From IMG/VR virus record IMGVR_UViG_3300047564_002016, positions 1 to 21,774 of that record: a stretch of 21,774 nt of DNA. One strand, given 5' to 3'. Source of the DNA: a virus. Numbering within the stretch: the first letter of the stretch is position 1; the number at the start of each line of letters is the position of its first letter. The translations under genes and the position numbers were made by a program. This document shows positions 13,443-18,757 of the stretch, piece after piece. Under the pieces are notes generated by a model. It made no database searches, was not told the DNA's origin, and saw only the letters and a program-made list of their open reading frames with translations.

Positions 13443-14234
13443 ATGGAAACGCGTCCACAAATTTTTCTTGTTATGGGATTACCTGGTTCTGGTAAGACAA
13501 CATTTGCCACAAAGTTGGTTGAGCTACTTAGGGCTAACGATGAGAAGGTCGAGCACTATAATGCAGATCTTGTAAGACAGTTGCATAATGATTGGGACTT
13601 CTCGCCAGAAGGTAGAATGAGACAAGCCAGGCGAATGAGAGATCTCGCTGAGCAATCATTGAAAAGAGGCTATCATGCAGTTTGTGATTTTGTCTGCCCC
13701 ACACTAGAGGCACAGGATCTATTCAAGTTTGATACCATTATCTTTATGGACACCATCACAGAAGGTAGATTTGAAGATACTAACAAAGTGTTTGCAAGAC
13801 CAAAGAACATCACTCATTGGGTTATGTGCTGGGAAGAAAGCAACGATATGATACTTGAGATTGTATATCAGTTGAAGTATGATACTTGGGACAACACAAA
13901 ACCAACTGTCCAAATGATGGGTAGATATCAACCATTCCACGATGGTCATAAAGCTTTATTTGAAGAAGCATTGAAGAAGACTAGTCAGGTTGCAATCATG
14001 GTTAGACAAATGCCTAAAGATGATAACAACCCATTCACCATTATTGAGACAGAGCGTCTCATCATGCGTAAGCTTCAAAACTATATTGGCAAATTCACAA
14101 TCGTTTGGGTTCCAAACATTGTAGATATTTCTTATGGTAGAGATGTTGGCTATACAATTAGTAAGATTGAATTACCAGAGGACATCCAAGCAATCTCTGC
14201 CACCAAGATTAGAAAAGAGATGGGAATAGGCTGA
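13443..14234 (+). CDS. Fusion of APS-kinase-like P-loop domain and HxGH nucleotidyltransferase domain
   Basis: The ATG at 13443 has GAGG upstream and gives 263 residues. The N-terminal domain (about 1-150) has the Walker A loop GLPGSGKTT (12-20) and a stretch with the order of CysC adenylylsulfate kinase: NADLVR (40-45), DWDFSPEGR (50-58), RRMRDLAEQ, then DTITEGRFEDTNKVFARP. The C-terminal domain (about 155-263) has MGRYQPFHDGH (HxGH, 166-169) and ISATKIR (251-257), the two hallmarks of NMNAT/PPAT/ATP-sulfurylase-type nucleotidyltransferases. The order kinase then nucleotidyltransferase is that of bifunctional PAPS synthases. With two sulfotransferase-like genes immediately upstream, PAPS supply is attractive, but an NMN-adenylyltransferase/riboside-kinase pair is a real alternative. 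Confidence 0.75.
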   Translation: METRPQIFLVMGLPGSGKTTFATKLVELLRANDEKVEHYNADLVRQLHNDWDFSPEGRMRQARRMRDLAEQSLKRGYHAVCDFVCPTLEAQDLFKFDTIIFMDTITEGRFEDTNKVFARPKNITHWVMCWEESNDMILEIVYQLKYDTWDNTKPTVQMMGRYQPFHDGHKALFEEALKKTSQVAIMVRQMPKDDNNPFTIIETERLIMRKLQNYIGKFTIVWVPNIVDISYGRDVGYTISKIELPEDIQAISATKIRKEMGIG

Positions 14235-14316
14235 TAGGATTTGTCTATCAATTCCTAAGAAACAATCAATCGTAGGTATAGTGTGTTTTGCTGTTTGTTC
14301 AGCATACATATTGTTG
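14235..14316 (+). other. Non-coding gap before the ahpC operon promoter
   Basis: This short AT-rich gap contains a 6-bp hairpin (TGATAG 14232-14237 with CTATCA 14245-14250) that overlaps the stop of the preceding gene and lacks a U-tract. Nothing else is recognisable before the promoter at 14317. Confidence 0.4.
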
Positions 14317-14345
14317 TTGACTGATAGAGTGTGATCGCGTACAAT
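14317..14345 (+). promoter_or_regulatory. Sigma70-like promoter (TTGACT, 17 bp, TACAAT)
   Basis: TTGACT at 14317-14322 and TACAAT at 14340-14345 are 17 bp apart in the 140-bp gap between genes. The predicted start near 14352 lies 23 bp before the ATG at 14375. It probably drives the small basic protein, AhpC and AhpD. Confidence 0.7.
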
Positions 14346-14374
14346 ACTAATGTTATGTTACATGTGAGGTTTAT

Positions 14375-14698
14375 ATGAAGAGCACAGTTCTTGGACGAGG
14401 AGTTGAGTGGCCGAGTAAGAATGGAGACGTGGCTATTCGCAACATGACCGATGACCATATTAGATTCACAATTGGTAAACTATTCTCCTATGCAGAAGAT
14501 AGAACAATTGAATATGATAATGGTTACATCTTTGATGGTATGGACACCAATGTAAGATATACAGATTTCACAATTCGTGAATGGATTCACGCTCTCCAAC
14601 GTGAGCAGAAGCAGCGAAAGAGAGAAATTAAGAAGGCTCGGTCAATCAAGCGTGGCCTGGCCGCTAGTAAGAAACGAAAAACAAGGAGTTACAAATGA
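14375..14698 (+). CDS. Small basic protein upstream of ahpC
   Basis: This 107-residue protein is preceded by TGAGG. The N-terminal two-thirds is mixed and polar, with a repeated-looking pattern of Asp and aromatic residues. The last ~35 residues are very basic (KQRKREIKKARSIKRG and a KKRKTRSYK tail), which suggests nucleic acid binding. No known domain is recognised. It shares the promoter at 14317 and overlaps the ahpC start (ATGA), so it is co-expressed with the peroxide-reducing pair. Whether it is functionally related is unknown. Confidence 0.6.
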   Translation: MKSTVLGRGVEWPSKNGDVAIRNMTDDHIRFTIGKLFSYAEDRTIEYDNGYIFDGMDTNVRYTDFTIREWIHALQREQKQRKREIKKARSIKRGLAASKKRKTRSYK

Positions 14699-15267
14699 AG
14701 ACAGTAGGTGAGAAATTAGAGAAGTTTGCAGTTACTGGTGTTAAGCCTGGTGCTCTAGCTCCAGACAATGCTTTCGAAACAATTACAGACGAAAGCTTTG
14801 CAGGTAAGTGGAAAGTAATTGTTTACTATCCAAAGGATTTCACATTTGTATGCCCAACAGAAATTGTTGCATACGATAAGTTGAATAAGGACTTTGCTGA
14901 TCGTGATGCAGTTCTTCTAATTGGTTCTACAGATAACGAGTTCTGTAAGCTAGCATGGAAGAATGCCCACGAAGATCTAAAGAAGACAACTTCTTGGATG
15001 TTTGCTGATACGGGACGTATTATCGATGGTCACTATCATGAAGATGGTGGCTTAGTTGATCAGCTTGGTGTGTTCTTTAAGCCAGCTGGCGCAGCTCTTC
15101 GCGCAACATTCATTGTCGATCCTGATAACGTCATTCAACACATCACTGTCAACAATCTAAATGTTGGCCGTAATGCAGACGAAACACTTCGCATTCTTGA
15201 TGCATTGCAGACTGGTGAACTTTGCCAGTGCAATCGCAAGATTGGTGAAGCAACACTAAGCGCCTAA
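14695..15267 (+). CDS. ahpC: Alkyl hydroperoxide reductase C / 2-Cys peroxiredoxin
   Basis: The peroxidatic cysteine of this 190-residue protein is Cys53 in DFTFVCPTE, followed by the family segment with Arg136 (ALRATFIVDP). The resolving cysteine lies in GELCQCN (Cys177, with Cys179 nearby). Length fits AhpC (about 190). The C-terminal pattern (LDALQTGELCQCN) is closer to the mycobacterial-type AhpC that works with AhpD than to E. coli AhpC. It reduces hydrogen peroxide, alkyl peroxides and peroxynitrite in the cytoplasm. A very good ribosome binding site (CAAGGAG) precedes it. The next gene encodes the likely reductant AhpD. Confidence 0.92.
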   Translation: MKTVGEKLEKFAVTGVKPGALAPDNAFETITDESFAGKWKVIVYYPKDFTFVCPTEIVAYDKLNKDFADRDAVLLIGSTDNEFCKLAWKNAHEDLKKTTSWMFADTGRIIDGHYHEDGGLVDQLGVFFKPAGAALRATFIVDPDNVIQHITVNNLNVGRNADETLRILDALQTGELCQCNRKIGEATLSA

Positions 15268-15277
15268 GGAGTAACAC

Positions 15278-15790
15278 ATGAGCTGGGTAGATACAGTCAA
15301 GGAAGCACTGCCAGATTTTGCTAAGGACACAAAGCTAAATCTTGATGCAGTTATCAACCGCAGCAAGCTAGATCCAGTTTTAGCACATGGATGTGCTCTA
15401 GCTGCAGCTATGGCAACAGGCAACGGGAAGCTTGTTGCTGCTATTGAGCAAGGCATAGCAAATGATCAAGAGGTCGATGCAGCTTTAACAGCTGGTGCTA
15501 TTATGGCTCAGAACAATGTCTGGTATCCATATGTTGAAATGGTAGAAGATCCAGCCCTAAGTGGACTTCCAGCGCTGCTACGTATGAATGCTATTGCAAC
15601 ACATGGTGGCACAACTAAACTAAACTTCGAAGCATACTCATTGGCTGCTTCTATTGTTGGTAAGTGTCACTTCTGTGTTAAGGCTCACTACAATACATTG
15701 AAGGCGGAAGGTCTAGATGTAGAGCAGTTAAGAGACATTGGTCGTATTGCAGCAGTTATTAATTCTGTTGCAAAAGTATTGAATGGCTAG
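15278..15790 (+). CDS. ahpD: Alkylhydroperoxidase AhpD
   Basis: This 170-residue protein starts 10 bases after ahpC, with AAGGAG upstream. The catalytic set is complete: Glu118 (LNFEAYS), Cys130-x-x-Cys133 (GKCHFCVKAH) and His137. These fall at the same residue numbers as in Mycobacterium tuberculosis AhpD as I remember it. AhpD is an all-helical trimeric protein that passes electrons from lipoamide-type reductants to AhpC. The N-terminus (alternating helix, DTKLNLDAVINRSKLDP) also matches. Together the two genes make a peroxide-reducing system needing only host lipoamide reductants. Confidence 0.9.
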   Translation: MSWVDTVKEALPDFAKDTKLNLDAVINRSKLDPVLAHGCALAAAMATGNGKLVAAIEQGIANDQEVDAALTAGAIMAQNNVWYPYVEMVEDPALSGLPALLRMNAIATHGGTTKLNFEAYSLAASIVGKCHFCVKAHYNTLKAEGLDVEQLRDIGRIAAVINSVAKVLNG

Positions 15791-16460
15791 TAGATTAGAA
15801 TCTAAAGTTCTAGAAAGATTGGACGGGTCAGTACTAGTTACTGACCCGTTTCCATTTGTGTATGCTGACAACTTCTTTCCAGAAGATTACTACAAAAGAG
15901 TTGAATCTATATTCCCAACTGATGAGTACCTAACGCCAATCAACTCTAAAGAATATAAAACATTAGACACACAAGTTGATAACAGATTGACTCTATCAAT
16001 CTATAGTAGAATGAATGGGTATGGTGATATTGACAACTACCCATATAGACGTGAGTGCATAGCAATGAGGCGGTGGTTTAGAGATTTTCTAATTCCTGCT
16101 CTTGCTAATAAATTGCAAATTCAACTTCCAGAAGTATGGGATGACGATACAAGATTTGTATTAGATCTTCCAGGTTACATTAAGAGACCACATACAGACA
16201 TACCTCAGAAAATATTTTCTGTTCTAATTTACATGTCCAATAGTTCATCCGGAACCACTATCCTAAGACCAAAACAATCTGGGTTTAGTGATGACTATGG
16301 GTATGATCATCGTTTTGATGAATTTGAGACAGTATTTGATCCTCCATTCAAACCTAACTCTTTAATAGCATTAGCTCGCACAGATACATCTTTCCATTGT
16401 GTTAAGAAGTTAGGACCAGGCGAGTATCGTAAAGCGATTCACATAAACATAAGAACTTAA
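15783..16460 (+). CDS. 2OG-Fe(II) oxygenase-like protein
   Basis: This 225-residue protein overlaps the ahpD stop. The iron-binding facial triad is visible: His137-x-Asp139 in KRPHTDIPQK and His205 in TSFHCVKKL. Arg216 (EYRKAIHINI) is the likely 2-oxoglutarate ligand. The N-terminal block LVTDPFPFVYADNFFPEDYY is typical of phage and bacterial members. The substrate is not known; the neighbouring FkbM methyltransferase suggests a glycan or small-molecule tailoring step. Bases 15823-15849 inside the coding sequence form an 11-bp perfect hairpin. Confidence 0.78.
   Translation: MASRLESKVLERLDGSVLVTDPFPFVYADNFFPEDYYKRVESIFPTDEYLTPINSKEYKTLDTQVDNRLTLSIYSRMNGYGDIDNYPYRRECIAMRRWFRDFLIPALANKLQIQLPEVWDDDTRFVLDLPGYIKRPHTDIPQKIFSVLIYMSNSSSGTTILRPKQSGFSDDYGYDHRFDEFETVFDPPFKPNSLIALARTDTSFHCVKKLGPGEYRKAIHINIRT
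15823..15849 (+). promoter_or_regulatory. Strong hairpin inside the oxygenase coding sequence
   Basis: ACGGGTCAGTA at 15823-15833 and TACTGACCCGT at 15839-15849 form a perfect 11-bp stem with a 5-nt loop (CTAGT), followed by TTT. It lies 40 bases into the coding sequence and 33 bases after the ahpD stop. It could be a terminator or attenuator of the ahpCD transcript or an RNA-processing site. The encoded residues (DGSVLVTDPF) look like normal family sequence. Confidence 0.5.
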
Positions 16461-16462
16461 TT

Positions 16463-17188
16463 ATGGACTTATCAACAAAAGAGTTGATGCATTACTGCAA
16501 GACACAAATTGCAGGCAAAGACATATCATTTTATGTTCCAAACGGTCCATGTCTATGGCGAGTGAATACGTTGAGGACAAAGGAACCCTGGACTCTTGAA
16601 TGGATTGATACTTTCCAACCATCAGATGTGTTATGGGACATTGGTGCTAACATAGGATTGTATTCTTTATATGCAGCAGTGGTTAAAGGTGTAAGAGTGT
16701 TTGCATTTGAACCAGAGGCTGCAAACTATAGAGTGTTGAATGAGAACATAAGAATAAACAACATGCAGGATAACATAAATGCATTCAGCATTGCAGTTAG
16801 TGACAAGCATACATTTGGCCAACTTAAGTTATCTAAAATAGAGACAGCAGCAAGTGGCCATCAGTTTAATGGTAACAATAGACCAGCCTTCAAGCAGGGT
16901 TGTATATCATATACCATGGATATGTTATATGGAGCATTAGGTCAACCTGACCATATAAAAATAGATGTTGATGGATTAGAACCATTAGTCATAGCTGGCG
17001 GATTAGATAAAGTGTTAGCTGGTGTAAAAAGCATAATGGTTGAAATAGATGAACAAGACCAATCAAGAACTTTTGTTAAAGATGTATTAATTAAACATGG
17101 ATTCAAATGGAATCCTGATGTCGCTTTAAGATCTACCCACCAAACTGGTGACTTCAAAGGGGTTGGCGAGCATTTGTTCACACGTTGA
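16463..17188 (+). CDS. FkbM-family methyltransferase
   Basis: This 241-residue protein carries the S-adenosylmethionine-binding motif VLWDIGANIGLYSLYAA (about 57-72), the acidic adenosine-binding FEPEAANY (82-89) and the FkbM signature IKIDVDGLEPLVI (165-177). FkbM enzymes methylate hydroxyl groups on sugars or polyketides, and related genes are common in O-antigen clusters and in marine phages. It starts two bases after the preceding oxygenase. It may methylate a host or virion glycan together with the nearby glycosyl-, sulfo- and oxygenase genes; that role is inference. The ribosome binding site is weak. Confidence 0.85.
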   Translation: MDLSTKELMHYCKTQIAGKDISFYVPNGPCLWRVNTLRTKEPWTLEWIDTFQPSDVLWDIGANIGLYSLYAAVVKGVRVFAFEPEAANYRVLNENIRINNMQDNINAFSIAVSDKHTFGQLKLSKIETAASGHQFNGNNRPAFKQGCISYTMDMLYGALGQPDHIKIDVDGLEPLVIAGGLDKVLAGVKSIMVEIDEQDQSRTFVKDVLIKHGFKWNPDVALRSTHQTGDFKGVGEHLFTR

Positions 17189-17213
17189 CTTGACCATTTG
17201 AATCCTGTATAAT
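17185..17213 (+). promoter_or_regulatory. Strong sigma70-like promoter of the tmRNA operon
   Basis: TTGACT at 17185-17190 and TATAAT at 17208-17213 are separated by 17 bp, with TG directly before the -10. The -35 overlaps the stop of the FkbM gene. Predicted start about 17220. It would transcribe two small ORFs and the tmRNA up to the terminator at 17856. Confidence 0.78.
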
Positions 17214-17221
17214 GATAAATA
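17214..17221 (+). promoter_or_regulatory. Late-promoter-like box GATAAATA next to the sigma70 promoter
   Basis: GATAAATA directly abuts the TATAAT of the sigma70-like promoter. It matches the ATAAATA core of T4-like late promoters, 24 bp before an ATG. If functional, the tmRNA operon would be transcribed both early and late. Confidence 0.4.
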
Positions 17222-17245
17222 TTTGGTAATGTTGAGGTTGAACAA

Positions 17246-17410
17246 ATGGATCTTCCTATCGATAATGTAGACCTTCGTACAATTGTTGCTGCTTTAGAAA
17301 AGAGCGGTGATAATGATCTTGCTCAGAAGTTAATGCTTGTTAGCAGGTTGATTGAAGAAGGTGGTCCCTATAAAAAGATTCTCCGTGAAGAATACGGAAT
17401 GGTAGCCTAA
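17246..17410 (+). CDS. Small protein in the tmRNA operon (54 aa)
   Basis: The ATG follows GAGGTTGAACAA, a good ribosome binding site, and the frame of 54 residues ends TAA at 17408-17410. The sequence (NVDLRTIVAALEKSGDNDLA, then LMLVSRLIEEGGPYKKILREEYG) looks helical and soluble, with no membrane segment or known motif. It is the first gene after a strong promoter and is coupled to the next ORF by TAATG. Function unknown. Confidence 0.6.
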   Translation: MDLPIDNVDLRTIVAALEKSGDNDLAQKLMLVSRLIEEGGPYKKILREEYGMVA

Positions 17411-17562
17411 TGAAGATTGAAGTGAGTGATAATACTGTTGAAGTGCATGTCGACGAAGAGGTCAGGAAAGAGTTAACTGAACTTGGCATTGATGTTGACA
17501 AAGAAATTCAACAAGGTATTGAGCAGGGTTTAAATAAAAAGGTAATGGTAGTAAACTCATAG
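17410..17562 (+). CDS. Small acidic protein directly upstream of the tmRNA (50 aa)
   Basis: The ATG overlaps the preceding stop (TAATG), and 50 codons end at TAG 17560-17562, right at the start of the tmRNA acceptor piece. The protein is acidic, with alternating charged and valine residues at the N-terminus (MKIEVSDNTVEVHVDEEV) and a helical second half. No known motif. Translation of this ORF would run up to the tmRNA, so RNA processing must separate the two. Function unknown. Confidence 0.55.
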   Translation: MKIEVSDNTVEVHVDEEVRKELTELGIDVDKEIQQGIEQGLNKKVMVVNS

Positions 17563-17607
17563 CTAAAGGTGTTCTGGACTCGGGTTCGACCCCCGACATC
17601 TCCACCA

Positions 17608-17651
17608 AATGCCCATCACCTCTGCAGCAATGTACGTGGTGGCTATCTGAC
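17608..17651 (+). other. Intervening spacer of the permuted tmRNA precursor
   Basis: These 44 bases separate the acceptor CCA from the 5' end of the coding piece and should be removed by processing. GCC-(C)-ATCAC near the start can pair with GTGGT-GGC near the end, giving an 8-bp stem with one bulge. Confidence 0.75.
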
Positions 17652-17738
17652 GGGGATGAATTTGGCTTCGACAGGGCAAGTAATAACCTAAGGGCTACCA
17701 GTGAGGCGACTGACTTAATCAGCGCAAAACAAGTAAAC

Positions 17739-17777
17739 GCAAATGACGATTACTACGAAATGGCTCTAGCTGCTTAA
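17739..17777 (+). other. tmRNA tag-peptide reading frame
   Basis: Resume codon GCA at 17739-17741 is followed by codons for ANDDYYEMALAA and a TAA at 17775-17777. With the alanine carried by the tmRNA the tag is A-ANDDYYEMALAA. It begins AND like most proteobacterial tags and ends in ALAA, the ClpXP/ClpAP degron type. The stop sits in the loop of a CTGC/GCAG hairpin, as is usual in tmRNAs. Confidence 0.88.
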
Positions 17778-17826
17778 TTGCAGTCATAGATACCAGAGTT
17801 GACCGCTTGGTAACAGAAAGGTCAGA

Positions 17827-17856
17827 GGCGGCGGTGTAAAAACCGTCCGCCTTTTT
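17827..17856 (+). terminator. Intrinsic terminator after the tmRNA
   Basis: GGCGGCGGT (17827-17835) pairs with ACCG and CCGCC (17842-17851, one bulged T), a GC-rich stem with a GTAAAA loop, followed by TTTTT (17852-17856). This is a textbook rho-independent terminator at the end of the tmRNA transcript. Confidence 0.85.
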
Positions 17857-17885
17857 CTTCCGACTGCCTAAATGGAGGTAACAAC

Positions 17886-18512
17886 ATGAACGCAGTAGAC
17901 ATATTAGAGAATGTTGAAAAATATTTTGATCGCCACCACAGCTTCTATGTGATGTGGGGTGGATTATTTGCTTTAATATTTTTTGGAATTTATATTCCAT
18001 TTACCATCCACCATAAGGTAATGGAAAAGGTTCAGGCCCAGCAAATGGCCAATGTGTATCTAGTAGCACAAATGGACGACATGAATAATCGTATGGAGTT
18101 TATGGAACTCTCGTACGAAAAGAAGCAAAAGGTCATGCGTGAAGTGGAATGTTTGGCTAAGAACATTTACTTCGAAGCTGGTGGTGAACCATATGCCGGC
18201 AAAGTTGCTGTCGCTCAAGTTACCATGAATAGAGTTAAGAGTAACGATTACCCTCGTTCTGTATGTGGTGTCGTTTACCAAAAACGAAGAGGGGTATGTC
18301 AGTTCTCTTGGGTATGTGAAGGTAAGAGTAACCCCCGTAACAACTCCACTTGGCGCGAATCGCTAAAGATAGCTGAGAACATCTTGATCAACAAAAGAGA
18401 ATATAATGTAGTTGGTCGAGCAATGTATTTCCATGCAGTCTATGTTGACCCAGCTTGGTCAGAGACCAAAAGGGTTGTTAAGAAGATAGGTAATCATATC
18501 TTCTACCACTAG
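17886..18512 (+). CDS. SleB-like cell wall hydrolase with N-terminal membrane anchor
   Basis: This 208-residue protein has an ideal GGAGGT ribosome binding site. An N-terminal signal-anchor helix lies at about residues 20-42, followed by a linker and a Hydrolase_2/SleB domain from about 88. The catalytic glutamate is Glu97 or Glu101 in NIYFEAGGEPYAGK, and the family blocks VAQVTMNRVKS, CGVVYQ, GVCQFSWVC and AMYFHA follow. Such enzymes cleave peptidoglycan. The uncleaved N-terminal anchor suggests a SAR-type or membrane-tethered endolysin released at lysis. It is far from the spanins. A virion-associated role is less likely. Confidence 0.85.
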   Translation: MNAVDILENVEKYFDRHHSFYVMWGGLFALIFFGIYIPFTIHHKVMEKVQAQQMANVYLVAQMDDMNNRMEFMELSYEKKQKVMREVECLAKNIYFEAGGEPYAGKVAVAQVTMNRVKSNDYPRSVCGVVYQKRRGVCQFSWVCEGKSNPRNNSTWRESLKIAENILINKREYNVVGRAMYFHAVYVDPAWSETKRVVKKIGNHIFYH

Positions 18513-18540
18513 TTGTCTTTCCTTGTGATGTGTGTATAAT
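18513..18540 (+). promoter_or_regulatory. Sigma70-like promoter (TTGTCT, 16 bp, TATAAT)
   Basis: TTGTCT at 18513-18518 and a perfect TATAAT at 18535-18540 are 16 bp apart, with TG before the -10. Predicted start about 18547, 22 bp before the ATG at 18569. It should drive the small ORF and the purA-like gene. Confidence 0.68.
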
Positions 18541-18568
18541 GTTATCATGTTTGTTTGTGAGGTGATGT

Positions 18569-18757
18569 ATGTCTAATGGTGATTTTGAAGTTCTTCCTAG
18601 AGGTTCAATTGAAGAGCTGAGAGTTCTCCGTGAGTTTGTTCATAAGTTAACAAATCTCTCACAGAGCCACGATCTAACTCCTCAATCAATGTTAGCACAG
18701 ATTGAAAAGATCAACCTGTGGTACGCCGGCCACAATGAAAGGTATCCCAATGTCTAA
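18569..18757 (+). CDS. Small conserved phage protein upstream of purA-like gene
   Basis: This 62-residue protein is preceded by TGAGGTG. It opens with GDFEVLPRGSIEELRVLREF, a pattern I associate with small hypothetical proteins of T4-like marine phages. The remainder is helical and hydrophilic, ending LWYAGHNERYPNV. No catalytic motif or membrane segment. It overlaps the start of the next gene by eight bases, which suggests coupled translation. Function unknown. Confidence 0.6.
   Translation: MSNGDFEVLPRGSIEELRVLREFVHKLTNLSQSHDLTPQSMLAQIEKINLWYAGHNERYPNV

Larger units (their letters stand above)
17563..17856 (+). ncRNA. ssrA: Circularly permuted (two-piece) tmRNA
   Basis: The gene has the 3' half first. 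The acceptor piece (about 17563-17607) ends in a T-arm (TCGGG 17580-17584, loop TTCGACC, CCCGA 17592-17596), the acceptor strand CATCTCC (17597-17603), discriminator A and encoded CCA (17605-17607). After a 44-base spacer that can form a hairpin, the coding piece begins at 17652 with GGGGATG, which pairs with CATCTCC over seven base pairs; the third pair is G-U, the alanine identity element. It continues with TTTGGCTTCGACAGGG, the tmRNA D-arm signature. CAGGGC and GTTCTG (17571-17576 region) can form helix P2. The tag ORF is at 17739-17777. TTGACC/GGTCAG after the tag forms a further stem. Permuted tmRNA is typical of alphaproteobacteria and some other lineages. Confidence 0.93.

Noticed and set aside
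14232-14250. Hairpin as a terminator of the kinase/nucleotidyltransferase gene
   Set aside because: The stem is only 6 bp, is AT-rich, overlaps the stop codon and has no T-run.
17580-17607. T-arm plus CCA read as the 3' half of an ordinary tRNA
   Set aside because: There is no anticodon or D-arm upstream, the strand pairs with GGGGATG downstream, and a tag frame follows; a permuted tmRNA explains all of it.
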